A stretch of 64,000 bases of DNA from an uncultured Alphaproteobacteria bacterium (GTDB lineage Bacteria > Pseudomonadota > Alphaproteobacteria > Caulobacterales > Caulobacteraceae), in contig CAIVVM010000017.1 in NCBI GenBank assembly GCA_903909375.1, positions 1 to 64,000 on the forward strand, written 5' to 3'. This document shows positions 25,031 to 34,145 of the stretch, in pieces. A program made the translations under genes and the position numbers. Numbering within the stretch: the first letter of the stretch is position 1; every line of letters starts with the position of its first letter. The notes beneath the pieces are model-generated. The model saw only the letters and a program-made list of their open reading frames with translations, had not been told where the DNA came from and did not search any database.

Positions 25031-25522
25031 TCAAGCCTCTGTGGACTTCAGGTTTCGAAGCCGTCGCCATACGGTCATTCGCGAGACTCCCAGGCGCCGG
25101 GCGATTTCCACGGGTCCCAGTCCCTGGTTCCGGAGCGCCACAATCGCTTCGATGGCGGCTGCGCGATGGCCCCGGACTGGGTGGATCGGCTCGAGTGCGG
25201 CTACCGCCTCGACCGCTGCACGTAGCGCGCGACCCGCGGCGCCCTGGCTGGCGAGCCAGGGCGTCAAGACCAGCAGGCCTGCGCCACGGGCCTCCAGCGC
25301 ATCAAGGACTCGCAGAAGCTTTCGACCACTGCCGGCCAGTCGGTCGAGCCGCTGGACGACCAGTAGATCGCCCGGACCGATGAATTCGAGAATGGAGTCC
25401 AGAACGGCGCCGTCCGAACCGGTCGTTTCATGGCGTACTACCTGGCAACCCGCGGCTTCCAGCAGGGAGGCGTCCTGGTGTGAGGCGGCGTCGACCTCCC
25501 GAACATAGCCAATCCTGAGCAT
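25031..25522 (-). CDS. Serine-recombinase homologue lacking the catalytic serine
   Basis: The 163-residue protein aligns with the resolvase/invertase family: IGYVREVDAASHQ at the N-terminus, LLVVQRLDRLAGSGRKLLRVL near residue 60, and a C-terminal helix-turn-helix VEIARRLGVSRMTVWRRL like that of Hin/Pin. The canonical start is IGYxRVSTxxQ, but here residue 10, normally the nucleophilic Ser, is Val, while Arg8 and the RLDRL arginines remain. The region before the helix-turn-helix is also shortened. It probably binds DNA without cutting it. No inverted repeats or invertible segment were seen beside it. Start: ATG at 25522; a GTG 6 bp upstream is possible. Confidence 0.78.
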   Translation of the reverse strand: MLRIGYVREVDAASHQDASLLEAAGCQVVRHETTGSDGAVLDSILEFIGPGDLLVVQRLDRLAGSGRKLLRVLDALEARGAGLLVLTPWLASQGAAGRALRAAVEAVAALEPIHPVRGHRAAAIEAIVALRNQGLGPVEIARRLGVSRMTVWRRLRNLKSTEA

Positions 25523-25640
25523 CCCCACCCGCCGGTCTCGAACCTGAAGGTCCTCGACGGCAAGGTCCCAAAAACAAGCGCCGCCGCCAAGACCGGCGGA
25601 GGTTAAATCGCCGTAATGAAAATATTGAAAATCAGCTACT

Positions 25641-25669
25641 TAGACAACTCGGTGGTGCAATTGTGTCAA
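25641..25669 (-). promoter_or_regulatory. Candidate promoter of the recombinase homologue
   Basis: On the minus strand TTGACA (25664-25669) is separated by 17 bp from TGTCTA (25641-25646). The -35 overlaps the stop codon of the upstream GNAT gene, and the surrounding 60 bp are AT-rich. The -10 is a weak match. Confidence 0.4.
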
Positions 25670-26199
25670 ATCTGGGTGCGGGCGGCCGGGCGCTTCAGAA
25701 TGAATTCCCGATCCACGGTGCGTCCGACCTTGAAACCGTATTCGCCGACCTTCGAGAAGTCGTGACGCTCATAAAATCGCTGGGCGCCGAAGTTTTCAGA
25801 CCAAACGCCGATCCAGAGATCTCGCGGACCGTCCGCCAGCAGCCAGCACAGCACCTCGCCGAACAGGCGGCTCCCGTTGCCGCCACCCTGATGATCCTTG
25901 AGGAAATACAGTCTCTTGAGTTCTCCACAGGTCGGCGTCACACTCTCGTGTGGCAGATCACAAGGCCCGGCAAGAGCGTAGCCGATCGCCTGGCCGTCAA
26001 TCTCGACCAGCCATTGGGCCCGAGCCTGATCCGCGAGATCTGCGTGCGTGCGGTCGAGCCCGTACGCTTCATGACGGAACGTCTCCAGATCATCCGGGTG
26101 ATAAAGATGGCCGAAGGTCTGGGTGAAGGTCTCGGCGCCTATCCAGGATAACACCTCGGCATCGGCGATCACCGCGCGACGAATGGTGGGTTCTGGCAT
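25666..26199 (-). CDS. GNAT family N-acetyltransferase
   Basis: A 177-residue enzyme with an N-terminal TIRRAVIADAEVLSWIGAETF, typical of Acetyltransf_1 members. The CoA-binding motif is a degenerate KDHQGGGNGSRLFGEVL (Q/RxxGxG/A) near residue 100, and the C-terminal strand ARRFYERHDF-type sequence is AQRFYERHDFSKVGEY near 150. I start at the ATG at 26199; longer frames run back through the divergent deacetylase gene. The acceptor is unknown. Confidence 0.83.
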   Translation of the reverse strand: MPEPTIRRAVIADAEVLSWIGAETFTQTFGHLYHPDDLETFRHEAYGLDRTHADLADQARAQWLVEIDGQAIGYALAGPCDLPHESVTPTCGELKRLYFLKDHQGGGNGSRLFGEVLCWLLADGPRDLWIGVWSENFGAQRFYERHDFSKVGEYGFKVGRTVDREFILKRPAARTQI

Positions 26200-26232
26200 C
26201 CGAAAGTCTCGCCTATAGGTTAGAAGGAAAGC

Positions 26233-27156
26233 ATGACGACCGCGCTCTACACTCATCACGACATGTTCGGCCACCTCCCTGGTGCGGGTCACGCCGAACG
26301 ACCGGAGCGGCTTCGCGCCGTGCTGGATGCCCTGGATGACGCCACGCTGGACCTTGAAGTCCTGGAGGCGCCAAGGGTGGAGCGCGCCGACCTGCTGGCC
26401 GTGCACGAGGCGGCCTATCTGGATGAGATCTTCGGCAAGTCGCCGGCGCGGGGCGTCGTGGAGCTGGATCCCGACACCTTCATGTCGCCGGGTACGCTGC
26501 TGGCTTCGCAACGCGCGGCGGGTGCGGCGGTGCGGGCTGTGCGCGACGTTGCGGCGGGCCGTGCTGGTCGGGCGTTTTGCGCGGTCCGGCCTCCGGGTCA
26601 CCATGCGGAGCCTGGACTGCCTATGGGGTTCTGTCTGTTCTCCAACATCGCAATTGCGGCGTTCGCAGCTCAGGCGGCCGGGCTTGCGCGCGTCGCGGTG
26701 ATCGACTTCGACGTCCACCATGGCAACGGCACCCAGACGGCGCTGGGCGGGCGCCCGGGCATGTTCTTCGCCTCGATCCAGTCCTGGCCAATGTGGCCGG
26801 GAACCGGGCACCCGTCCGAACCTGTGCCGACCAACGTCATCAATGCGGTATCACCCGATGGCGCCCCGGCGCCCGTCTGGCGGCGCGCATTCGAGGGATT
26901 GATGGATAGGGTGGATGCGTTTGAACCCGATCTGATCCTGATTTCGGCCGGTTTCGACGCGCACCGGCGCGACCCTGTGGCCGGAGGCGGACAGAACCTG
27001 GAAGAGGCTGACTTTGGTTGGGCCACCCGTGCGATCACCTCAGTGGCGAACCGGTGCGCCAAGGGCCGGGTTGTGTCCTCGCTTGAAGGTGGCTACGACC
27101 TCGAAGCTCTGGGACGCTCGGCGCTTGCGCATGTGGCCGCCCTTGGCGAGGGTTGA
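26233..27156 (+). CDS. HDAC-like deacetylase family protein
   Basis: The 307-residue protein has the class II histone-deacetylase-like fold found in bacterial acetylpolyamine amidohydrolases and AcuC-like enzymes. Signatures: GHAERPERL near residue 20, the catalytic histidine pair RPPGHHAEPG near 120, the zinc ligands in DFDVHHGNGTQ near 157 and SAGFDAHRRDP near 238, and LEGGYDLEALG at the end. All active-site residues are present. It would remove an acetyl group from a lysine or small amine. It is the first of five co-directional genes ending with dxs. Confidence 0.9.
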   Translation: MTTALYTHHDMFGHLPGAGHAERPERLRAVLDALDDATLDLEVLEAPRVERADLLAVHEAAYLDEIFGKSPARGVVELDPDTFMSPGTLLASQRAAGAAVRAVRDVAAGRAGRAFCAVRPPGHHAEPGLPMGFCLFSNIAIAAFAAQAAGLARVAVIDFDVHHGNGTQTALGGRPGMFFASIQSWPMWPGTGHPSEPVPTNVINAVSPDGAPAPVWRRAFEGLMDRVDAFEPDLILISAGFDAHRRDPVAGGGQNLEEADFGWATRAITSVANRCAKGRVVSSLEGGYDLEALGRSALAHVAALGEG

Positions 27157-27216
27157 GGGGCTAGTCAGGCAGGTGCTTTTGGTCGGTCACGCCACTCCTG
27201 ACCTCGGGCGGACGTC

Positions 27217-27816
27217 TTGAGCGCACTCGAGGCGACGCCGAAGGTCTATGGGCAGATTGTTCTGGCCCGGCATGGTGAACCTGCGCTTTCCCGCAAGGTG
27301 ATGCTGAACGCCGCAGGATACGGCGAGTTCTGGGCCAAGTATGAGATTGGCGGGCTACTGCCTGGCCAGACGCCGCCGGATCGCCTCAAACGATCCGTGG
27401 CCGAATGCGGGACCTTGGTCACCTCAACCCGTTTGCGTGCGATCCAGAGCGCCCAGACTGTGGTGGGCGACAAGCCGTTTGACCGGTACGAAATCCTGAT
27501 CGAGGCGCCGCTGCCGCCGCCGCGATTTCCCGCATGGATCCGTCTTTCTCCGAAGATCTGGGGCTTCGTTGCGCGCGTCTGGTGGTGGTACCTGAACTAC
27601 CATGACGGCCAGGAATGTCGCGCTGAGGCCGAGGCTCGCGCCGACGAGGCAGCCGAATTGCTGGTCGGCTTTGCAGCCAATGGCCAGACTGTTGTTGTGA
27701 TGGCCCACGGCTTCTTCAATCACCTGATTGGCCGCAGTCTGCGCCGGCAGGGCTGGAAGCTGGCCGAAAGCGAGGGCTACAAGTACTGGTCGATGCGTCG
27801 GTTCGAACGGGGCTGA
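27217..27816 (+). CDS. Histidine phosphatase family protein
   Basis: A 199-residue branch of the phosphoglycerate-mutase-like superfamily. The phosphohistidine motif is LARHGEPALS near residue 12, STRLRAIQSAQ near 70 supplies the second arginine, and the C-terminal AHGFFNHLIG near 168 the second histidine. A tryptophan-rich insertion (VARVWWWYLNYHDG) in the middle is less usual. Start is TTG at 27217, with GGGCGGACG before it. The substrate is unknown. It sits 60 bp after the deacetylase and 31 bp before xseB. Confidence 0.82.
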   Translation: MSALEATPKVYGQIVLARHGEPALSRKVMLNAAGYGEFWAKYEIGGLLPGQTPPDRLKRSVAECGTLVTSTRLRAIQSAQTVVGDKPFDRYEILIEAPLPPPRFPAWIRLSPKIWGFVARVWWWYLNYHDGQECRAEAEARADEAAELLVGFAANGQTVVVMAHGFFNHLIGRSLRRQGWKLAESEGYKYWSMRRFERG

Positions 27817-27847
27817 CAGTTGCCTGGCGCAGGCCTAAGGAAACATC

Positions 27848-28090
27848 ATGTCCGATCCCGCCAGCATTGCCGAAATGACCTTCGAGACCGCGCTCGCAGA
27901 GCTTGAGCAAATCGTGGCCCGGCTCGAATCAGGCCAGGCGCCGCTTGAGGATTCGATCCGGATGTATGAGCGCGGCGCGCTTCTGAAAGCGCATTGCGAG
28001 GCCCGGTTGGCCGCGGCTCGCCTGCGCGTTGAAAAGATCATCATTGGAGCCGGCGGCGCGCCCGGCGTCGAGCCTGCCGAGTTCGGCTGA
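27848..28090 (+). CDS. xseB: Exodeoxyribonuclease VII small subunit
   Basis: The 80-residue protein has the complete XseB core [19 protein letters not shown] followed by [19 protein letters not shown]. XseB pairs with the large subunit XseA to degrade single-stranded DNA. xseA is not in the window, as is usual in this order where xseB is linked to ispA. Its TGA overlaps the ATG of the next gene, so translation of the two is coupled. Confidence 0.93.
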   Translation: MSDPASIAEMTFETALAELEQIVARLESGQAPLEDSIRMYERGALLKAHCEARLAAARLRVEKIIIGAGGAPGVEPAEFG

Positions 28091-28968
28091 TGGACCTGGC
28101 CCGCCGGGTGGCGGAAGCTGCAGATCTCGTCACCGTGGCGCTGGATGAATTGCTGCCACGGGCAGAGGGGCCTGAAAGCCGGCTGACAGAGGCGATGCGC
28201 TATGCGGCGTTGGGGCCAGGTAAACGACTGCGCACCTACTTTGCGCTCGAAACCGGCCGCATGCTGAATCTGGACGACCGGCACGTGCTGCGGGCGGCTT
28301 GCGCGCTGGAATGTGTCCACGCCTACAGCCTGATCCACGACGATTTGCCCTGTATGGACGATGACAATGTGCGCCGGGGTCGGCCCACCGTACACATTGC
28401 CTATGATGAGATGACGGCGGTGCTGGCGGGGGACGCGCTGCAGGCGGTAGCTTTTGAAATCCTCGCGCATCCCGATACTCATCCCGACGGAGCGGTGCGT
28501 GCCGAGCTGGTGACCCGGCTGGCCGTGGCGGCGGGCGCGCGCGGTATGGTCGGCGGCCAGATGATCGACATGCTGGGGGTGCGCGAAGACCTGGGCGGCG
28601 TGGCCCGAATGCAGCGGCTGAAGACCGGCGCCCTGATCACCTGCGCCTTCGAACTCCCACTGGTTCTGGCCCACGCTCGGGAGGCTGAGCGGCACGCGCT
28701 GGTCGCCTTTGCCCACGACCTGGGTCTGGCTTACCAGATTGTCGACGACCTGCTCGACGCCGAAGGCGACGCGACGGTTATGGGCAAGGCGGCGGGCAAG
28801 GATGCGGCGGCGGGAAAGACTACCTTCGTCACCCTGCTGGGTGCGGATGCGGCGCGCGAGCGGTTGGGTCTGCTGAAGATTCAGACAAAATCTCACCTGG
28901 ATCCGTTTGGCGCCCAGGCTGAATTTCTGCGGGCCAGCGTGGATTTCGTGCTAGAGCGACGCCAGTAA
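28090..28968 (+). CDS. ispA: Farnesyl diphosphate synthase (polyprenyl synthetase)
   Basis: A 292-residue trans-prenyltransferase. The first aspartate-rich motif is [15 protein letters not shown] near residue 82, with the preceding [10 protein letters not shown] basic site, and the second is DDLLDAEGD near 218. Spacing of DDxxxxD with two intervening extra residues (DDLPCMDDD) is the type I/II short-chain pattern expected for farnesyl diphosphate synthases. It condenses isopentenyl diphosphate with DMAPP and GPP. xseB-ispA-dxs linkage supports isoprenoid precursor supply. Confidence 0.92.
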   Translation: MDLARRVAEAADLVTVALDELLPRAEGPESRLTEAMRYAALGPGKRLRTYFALETGRMLNLDDRHVLRAACALECVHAYSLIHDDLPCMDDDNVRRGRPTVHIAYDEMTAVLAGDALQAVAFEILAHPDTHPDGAVRAELVTRLAVAAGARGMVGGQMIDMLGVREDLGGVARMQRLKTGALITCAFELPLVLAHAREAERHALVAFAHDLGLAYQIVDDLLDAEGDATVMGKAAGKDAAAGKTTFVTLLGADAARERLGLLKIQTKSHLDPFGAQAEFLRASVDFVLERRQ

Positions 28969-28991
28969 TTTCCAAGGGACGTCCGCGTTCA

Positions 28992-30908
28992 ATGCCGCCA
29001 GAAACACCCCTACTCGATACGGTTTCCTCGCCGGCCGACACCCGGGACCTGACCCTCCCGCAGCTGCGGCAGCTGGCGGACGAACTGCGGGCTGAGACCA
29101 TCGATGCGGTCTCCCAGACGGGTGGACACCTGGGCGCCGGCCTGGGCGTCGTCGAGCTCACGGTGGCGCTACACCACGTCTACGAGACCCCGAAGGACAT
29201 CCTGATCTGGGACGTGGGCCACCAGGCCTATCCGCACAAGATCCTGACCGGTCGTCGCGATCGTATCCGCACCCTGCGCCAGGGCGGCGGGCTGTCAGGC
29301 TTCACCAAACGCAGCGAGAGTGAATACGACCCCTTCGGCGCCGCGCACGCCGCCACCTCGATCTCGGCCGCCCTGGGCTTTGCCGCCGCGCGCGACGCCA
29401 AGGGCCAGGACAACAAGGTAGTCGCCGTCATTGGTGACGGCTCGATGAGCGCCGGCATGGCCTATGAGGCCATGAACAACGCCAGCGAGGCGACCAGGCA
29501 GCTCACGGTCATCCTGAACGACAACGACATGTCCATAGCCCCGCCAGTAGGAGGCATGAGCGCCTATATGGCCAGGCTCGTGTCGGGTGGTGGCTATCAA
29601 TCCCTCCGCAACCTGGGCAAGGCGGTCTCCAAGGCGTTTCCCAAGCCGTTGCAGGAAGCCGCCCGCAAGGCCGAGGAGTATGCCCGCGGCATGGTCACCG
29701 GCGGCACGCTATTCGAAGAGCTGGGCTTCTACTATGTCGGCCCTATCGACGGCCACGATATGGACGCCCTGGTCAATGTGCTGAAGAACGCCCGGAAAAT
29801 CGAGGACCGGCCGGTGCTGGTCCACGTGGTGACGCAGAAGGGCAAAGGATATGGCCCTGCAGAGAACGCCGCCGACAAGTACCACGGCGTGGTCAAATTC
29901 GACGTGGTCACAGGCAAGCAGAACAAGGCTCAGGCCGGCGCGCCGCAGTACACCAGGGTCTTCGCCCAGGAGTTGATGAAGCGCGCTGAGCTGGACCCCA
30001 AGATCGTGGCGATCACGGCGGCCATGCCCTCCGGTACGGGCCTAGACCTGTTCGGCGAGCGCTTCCCGGATCGCACATTCGACGTTGGCATCGCCGAGCA
30101 GCACGCGGTGACATTCGCCGCAGGTCTGGCGGCGGATGGCATGAAGCCCTTCTGCGCGATCTATTCGACATTCCTGCAGCGCGGATACGATCAGGTTGTC
30201 CACGACGTGGCTATCCAGGGCCTGCCAGTGCGGTTCGCCATTGATCGCGCAGGTCTGGTGGGCGCCGACGGCGCCACCCATGCCGGATCGTTCGACATCG
30301 GATATCTGGGCCAGCTGCCGGGCATGGTGCTGATGGGGCCGGCGGATGAGGCCGAGCTGGCCCATGCCGTCGCCACAGCTGTCGCCATCGACGACCGGCC
30401 CTCGGCGTTCCGCTATCCGCGCGGGGAGGGGACGGGAGCCGCCATTCCTGAGTTGGCCGCGCCATTCGAGATCGGCAGGGGCCGCATTGTGCGGGAGGGC
30501 ACAGCGGTGGCCATCCTGTCGTTCGGCACCCGTCTGGGAGAGGCCTTGAGGGCTGCAGACATGCTGGCCGCGCGCGGATTGTCGGCCACCGTCGCCGACG
30601 CCCGTTTCGCCAAGCCGCTGGACGTCGACCTCTTGCTGCGTCTGGCGCGCGACCATGAGGCGCTGATCACCGTGGAGGAAGGTTCCATGGGCGGCTTTGG
30701 GGCCTTCGTGCTTCATGCCCTGGCCCAGCACGGCGCACTGGATCGCGGCCTGAAGGTGCGCACCCTGACACTCCCGGACATCTTCCAGGACCACGACAAG
30801 CCGGACGTCATGTACGCCGACGCCGGAATCGATGCGGACGGGATCGTGCGCGGCGCGCTGGACGCGCTGGGGATCGGAAACGCGGCCGTAGCTGGGCGGC
30901 GGGCTTAG
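28992..30908 (+). CDS. dxs: 1-deoxy-D-xylulose-5-phosphate synthase
   Basis: The 638-residue thiamine-diphosphate enzyme starts the MEP isoprenoid pathway by joining pyruvate and glyceraldehyde 3-phosphate. Visible are [18 protein letters not shown] near residue 43, the phosphate-binding [17 protein letters not shown] near 75, the ThDP motif [16 protein letters not shown] near 150, the catalytic-Glu region [13 protein letters not shown] near 370 and a transketolase C domain. Length is as usual for Dxs. It follows ispA by 23 bp and converges on flgH with 19 bp between stop codons. Confidence 0.96.
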   Translation: MPPETPLLDTVSSPADTRDLTLPQLRQLADELRAETIDAVSQTGGHLGAGLGVVELTVALHHVYETPKDILIWDVGHQAYPHKILTGRRDRIRTLRQGGGLSGFTKRSESEYDPFGAAHAATSISAALGFAAARDAKGQDNKVVAVIGDGSMSAGMAYEAMNNASEATRQLTVILNDNDMSIAPPVGGMSAYMARLVSGGGYQSLRNLGKAVSKAFPKPLQEAARKAEEYARGMVTGGTLFEELGFYYVGPIDGHDMDALVNVLKNARKIEDRPVLVHVVTQKGKGYGPAENAADKYHGVVKFDVVTGKQNKAQAGAPQYTRVFAQELMKRAELDPKIVAITAAMPSGTGLDLFGERFPDRTFDVGIAEQHAVTFAAGLAADGMKPFCAIYSTFLQRGYDQVVHDVAIQGLPVRFAIDRAGLVGADGATHAGSFDIGYLGQLPGMVLMGPADEAELAHAVATAVAIDDRPSAFRYPRGEGTGAAIPELAAPFEIGRGRIVREGTAVAILSFGTRLGEALRAADMLAARGLSATVADARFAKPLDVDLLLRLARDHEALITVEEGSMGGFGAFVLHALAQHGALDRGLKVRTLTLPDIFQDHDKPDVMYADAGIDADGIVRGALDALGIGNAAVAGRRA

Positions 30909-30927
30909 AGTTCGACCACGCTGACGC

Positions 30928-31662
30928 CTAAAACGGTGAGAACCGCTCCAGCAATGACTGGCCCGCAGGCGTCTTCTGCACCCGGCTGATATCGCCGCGG
31001 CCACCGTAGCTGATGCGAGCTTCGGCGATCTGGGTGTGGCGGATGGTGTTGGCGGACGAGATGTCCTCGGGGCGCACGATGCCGGCCACAGTGAGCTGGC
31101 GCAGGTCGGTGTTGGTGCGGACTTCCTGCACGCCCTGGATCACCATATTGCCGTTGGGTAGCACGCCGCTGACGACAGCGGCGATGGTCAGGCTGATTTT
31201 CTCTGAGCGGTTTACCTGGCCGGCGCCGGCGTTGGATGTCGTCGAGTTGGTCTCCAGCGCATTGGCCGGATCGAAGCCGCCAGGCAGGACTTTGCCCAGT
31301 GTGGATTCCAGTCCCAGCAGGTGCGGCACGCCGGCCTTGAGGCCCGAGGTGCGCGAGCTGGACGTGGCGTTGGTGGTCTTGGCGCTGTCGTCGATATCGA
31401 TCTGCACGGTCAGGATATCGCCGACGCGGCTGGCGCGCTGATCGTTGAAGAAGGCCCGCGCGCCGACACGCCAGAGCGAGTTGGCGCTGGCCGCTTGCGG
31501 CGAGGGCTCGCGCGATGAGATCAGGACAGTCTGTTCACGCGGCATCAGGGCGGCGGGATAGCCCACCTGCGACAGCTCGGGGCCGCGGGCAGCCTCCTTG
31601 ACGGTGGAACAGGCGGCCAGCGGGGCCAGGGCGGCAAGAGCGACAAGGGTGCGGAGACGCAT
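30928..31662 (-). CDS. flgH: Flagellar L-ring protein FlgH
   Basis: A 244-residue outer-membrane lipoprotein with the signal LVALAALAPLAAC. The FlgH core is clear: SLWRVGARAFFNDQRASRVGDILTVQIDIDD (shown here as its parts LWRVGARAFFNDQRA and VGDILTVQI), later GVLPNGNMVIQGVQEVRTN and the C-terminal ISYGGRGDI near residue 224. It forms the L ring around the rod. It is the last of four minus-strand genes, 15 bp behind flgA. Confidence 0.95.
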   Translation of the reverse strand: MRLRTLVALAALAPLAACSTVKEAARGPELSQVGYPAALMPREQTVLISSREPSPQAASANSLWRVGARAFFNDQRASRVGDILTVQIDIDDSAKTTNATSSSRTSGLKAGVPHLLGLESTLGKVLPGGFDPANALETNSTTSNAGAGQVNRSEKISLTIAAVVSGVLPNGNMVIQGVQEVRTNTDLRQLTVAGIVRPEDISSANTIRHTQIAEARISYGGRGDISRVQKTPAGQSLLERFSPF

Positions 31663-31677
31663 GGTCTATAGCTTCCT

Positions 31678-32421
31678 TCAGCGGAGGGCGTAGCGGGTTG
31701 AGCGGGAGAGTTTCATCTGATCGGCAGCCGGGCCGACCACGGCCTGGCCGGGTCCTGCGACCACGGCCTGGATGGTTTTCTTCGACGAGACATTCTGAAC
31801 GCTGATGGTGTCGCCAACAGCGCCGCCTGACGTGGCCTTCGCCTGAAGCGTCAGCGTTACTCCGGCATCATCGAAAACCAGGGAAATGACATCGTTGGAC
31901 TTGATCACCTGGGGGGCCGAGACATCCCGTCCAGCGACGGCGGCGCCGGCGCGCAGGGTCCGCCGAGCGGCCAGGCCGACCACGGCGTCGGGATCGGTCG
32001 CCGCGTCAGCTGGCGCAAGAGCGACCTTGGCCCAGACAAGATCCTGAGGCTGTACGATTTCACCGACGGCCAGATTACGCGTCCAGGTCAGGACGTCGAC
32101 GTTGGAGCGCGCTGCAGAAGCGGTGGCAGTCGTCGCGGCGGTGGCGGCGCCGCGCACCACGATCTGGCGCAGGCCCTCCGCGTTGGCCCAGTCAAGCCCT
32201 GCGCGGCGCCCCGCCGCCTGCACGGCGGTGGCGCTCAGCATCACGGTGGTCCCGGTGCGTGAGGCCACAGGCGTACGACCAGCGACGCCGGCGCCCTCGA
32301 ATATCTCGCCAAGGGTCACCGTTCCGTCAGTGTCCACCATGTCGGACCTGAGCGTGACCGGCGTGGCCGCCAGCGCCGGGGTGGCCATCAGAACAACGAG
32401 CAGGAGTGCTGCGACCTTCAT
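31678..32421 (-). CDS. flgA: Flagellar P-ring assembly chaperone FlgA
   Basis: The 247-residue periplasmic protein has a signal peptide (LLLVVLMATPALA) and the C-terminal SAF-like FlgA domain: RNLAVGEIVQPQDLVW near residue 115, LAARRTLRAGAAVAGRDV, and QNVSSKKTIQAVVAGPG near 210. It helps FlgI assemble the P ring. The N-terminal half is variable, as in other alphaproteobacterial FlgA proteins. Five bases separate it from flgG. flgI itself is outside the window. Confidence 0.9.
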   Translation of the reverse strand: MKVAALLLVVLMATPALAATPVTLRSDMVDTDGTVTLGEIFEGAGVAGRTPVASRTGTTVMLSATAVQAAGRRAGLDWANAEGLRQIVVRGAATAATTATASAARSNVDVLTWTRNLAVGEIVQPQDLVWAKVALAPADAATDPDAVVGLAARRTLRAGAAVAGRDVSAPQVIKSNDVISLVFDDAGVTLTLQAKATSGGAVGDTISVQNVSSKKTIQAVVAGPGQAVVGPAADQMKLSRSTRYALR

Positions 32422-32426
32422 GACCC

Positions 32427-33215
32427 TCAGGCCTTGATCTGGTTGGCTGTGGCCAGCATGTTGTCGGCCGTTGAGATGACCTTTGAGTTCATCTCGTAGG
32501 CCCGCTGGGCGACGATCAGGGCGGTTATTTCCGCAACGGCGTCGACGTTGGAGGCTTCGGTCCAGCCCTGGACCAGAGTGCCGATGCCCACTGAGCCGGG
32601 AGTGCCGCTGGTGGGGGCGCCGGATGCGGCCGTTTCCTGCATCAGATTTCCGCCCAGCGCCTTCAGTCCGCCGTCGTTGACGAAGGTGGCCAGTTCCAGG
32701 ACCCCGACGATGCTGGGGTTGGTCTGCCCGGCCTGAATGACTTCGACCTGGCCCGACTTTGAGATCGAGACCTTGATTGCGTCGCCGGGAATCGTGATGG
32801 CCGGCTGGACCTGGTAGCCATCCTGGGTAACCAGCTGACCCTGATCGTTGACCGCCAGGTTGCCGGCCCGGGTGTAGACGTTCTCACCCGAGGGCGAGAG
32901 CACCTGGAAGTAGCCGCGGCCATCGATGGCCAGATCGTACTGATTGTCCGTGCGGGTCAGCGCACCTTGCGTACCCACGCGATAGACAGCGCCAGCCTTG
33001 ACGCCCGCGCCCACCTGTACCCCGGTGGGGACGATGGTGCCCTGGTCGGAGGACTGTGTGCCGGCGGCCTCGAAGGTCTGGTAAAGAAGGTCCTGAAACT
33101 CGGCTCGTTGGCGCTTGAAGGCCACGGTGTTCATGTTGGCGATGTTGTTCGAGATGACCTCGACATTCATCTGTTGGGCGGCCATGCCGGTCGCGGCGGT
33201 GCGGAGCGCTTGCAT
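32427..33215 (-). CDS. flgG: Flagellar distal rod protein FlgG
   Basis: A 262-residue axial protein. The N-terminal rod motif is VISNNIANMNTVAFKRQRAEF with DLLYQTF (a distal-rod-specific stretch), the central domain contains ITIPGDAIKVSISKSGQVEV, and the C-terminal heptad helix is ALIVAQRAYEMNSKVISTAD. It builds the distal rod and is exported without a cleaved signal. It lies 14 bp after flgF and 5 bp before flgA. Confidence 0.96.
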   Translation of the reverse strand: MQALRTAATGMAAQQMNVEVISNNIANMNTVAFKRQRAEFQDLLYQTFEAAGTQSSDQGTIVPTGVQVGAGVKAGAVYRVGTQGALTRTDNQYDLAIDGRGYFQVLSPSGENVYTRAGNLAVNDQGQLVTQDGYQVQPAITIPGDAIKVSISKSGQVEVIQAGQTNPSIVGVLELATFVNDGGLKALGGNLMQETAASGAPTSGTPGSVGIGTLVQGWTEASNVDAVAEITALIVAQRAYEMNSKVISTADNMLATANQIKA

Positions 33216-33229
33216 CAGTCGTTAGCCTT

Positions 33230-33967
33230 CTACTGAGCTCGGCCCAGACGCTCGACGGCGCGGCGGGAAAGATCGCTCTGCGCGTCCATCATCTTGGCGG
33301 TGGATTCATAAGCCCGGGACACCTGAACCATCCGGGTGATCTCGAGGATCGGTTTGACGTTCGAGCCTTCCAGCATGCCCTGACGCAGCCGGGCATCTTC
33401 GGCCGGCGTCGCGGTCAGGTTCGAGTCGTTGCGATAGAGATTGTCGCCGGTCTTGGAGAGGGCGCCGAGGTTTTCGAAGGCGAACATGCCCACCTGGCCG
33501 ATCCGTTCGTTGCCCTGACTGAGACTGCCATCGCTCCCGACCTTCACCTCGCCCTTTTCGGCATCGATGTTGATCTCGCTGCCGCTCTTGTCGAGCACGG
33601 GAAGTCCACCCTGGCTGACCAGACGGCCTGCAGGGTCGACGGTGAAACGACCGTCGCGGGTGAAGCGTGGGCCATCGGGGCCCTGCAGCTGGAAGAACGC
33701 CTTGCCCTCGATGGCCATGTCCAGAGGCGCGCCGGTAGGATTGAGCGAGCCCTGGCCAAAATCGCGCGCCACGCCGTCATCGCCGACGAACTTAACCGGA
33801 CGAGGACCGCCCAAAGTGGCAGCCGGCGCTGCCGGCTCGGTCTTGTGGATCAGCGACTCAACTTTGAAGCCCGTCGTGTCGAGATTGGCGATGTTGTTGG
33901 CGACGATGTCCATTTCTCGACGCAGCAGCATCTGGCGCGAGAGACCTACGAAGATGGCGTTGTCCAT
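33230..33967 (-). CDS. flgF: Flagellar proximal rod protein FlgF
   Basis: The 245-residue axial protein starts MDNAIFVGLSRQMLLRREMD and has the rod signature VANNIANLDTTGFKVE near residue 20, a central flagellin-hook domain and the C-terminal MVQVSRAYESTAKMMD. I start at the ATG at 33967, the conserved FlgF start, about 40 bp downstream of a sigma-54-type promoter. It is the first gene of flgF-flgG-flgA-flgH. Confidence 0.93.
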   Translation of the reverse strand: MDNAIFVGLSRQMLLRREMDIVANNIANLDTTGFKVESLIHKTEPAAPAATLGGPRPVKFVGDDGVARDFGQGSLNPTGAPLDMAIEGKAFFQLQGPDGPRFTRDGRFTVDPAGRLVSQGGLPVLDKSGSEINIDAEKGEVKVGSDGSLSQGNERIGQVGMFAFENLGALSKTGDNLYRNDSNLTATPAEDARLRQGMLEGSNVKPILEITRMVQVSRAYESTAKMMDAQSDLSRRAVERLGRAQ

Positions 33968-34007
33968 GCGGGCAGCCTTGGCGATCGACGAATTCGCATC
34001 TTCAGAC

Positions 34008-34023
34008 TGCAAGCTTCGGGCCA
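34008..34023 (-). promoter_or_regulatory. Sigma-54 promoter of flgF-flgG-flgA-flgH
   Basis: On the minus strand the sequence is TGGCCCGAAGCTTGCA. It matches the sigma-54 consensus TGGCACG-N4-TTGCA at all positions but one, with GG and GC 10 bp apart. The expected transcription start would leave a leader of about 30 bases to the flgF ATG. In Caulobacter, rod genes of this class are sigma-54- and FlbD-dependent. Confidence 0.8.
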
Positions 34024-34081
34024 ACTGAAAACATCAGTAAAATCAGCAAATAAGAAGGTTAACGCGCGCCGGGCGGCGGAA

Positions 34082-34145
34082 AATGCCGGGCAGAATTCGC
34101 GCCCGTTAAGAACCGTTAAAGCCTTCTTCATCAAAGCCCGGCATT
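34082..34145. promoter_or_regulatory. Paired 10-bp inverted repeats between flgF and fliL promoters
   Basis: AATGCCGGGC (34082-34091) and GCCCGGCATT (34136-34145) are exact complements 44 bp apart. They flank the CtrA-like box in the flgF-fliL divergent region, and the left copy lies about 60 bp upstream of the flgF sigma-54 promoter. Sigma-54 promoters need an enhancer-binding protein; in Caulobacter that is FlbD binding GC-rich ftr sites. The repeats are good candidates for such sites, but I cannot match the FlbD consensus from memory with certainty. Confidence 0.5.
34106..34119 (+). promoter_or_regulatory. CtrA-like box upstream of fliL
   Basis: TTAA-GAACCG-TTAA has both half-sites of the CtrA box but a 6-bp rather than 7-bp spacer. 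It lies 60-73 bp upstream of the fliL start, a suitable place for a -35-overlapping activator site. fliL-fliM is a CtrA-controlled class II operon in Caulobacter. Confidence 0.5.

Noticed and set aside
25641-25669. Invertible element around the recombinase homologue
   Set aside because: No inverted repeats suitable for inversion were found in the flanking sequence and the catalytic serine is missing.
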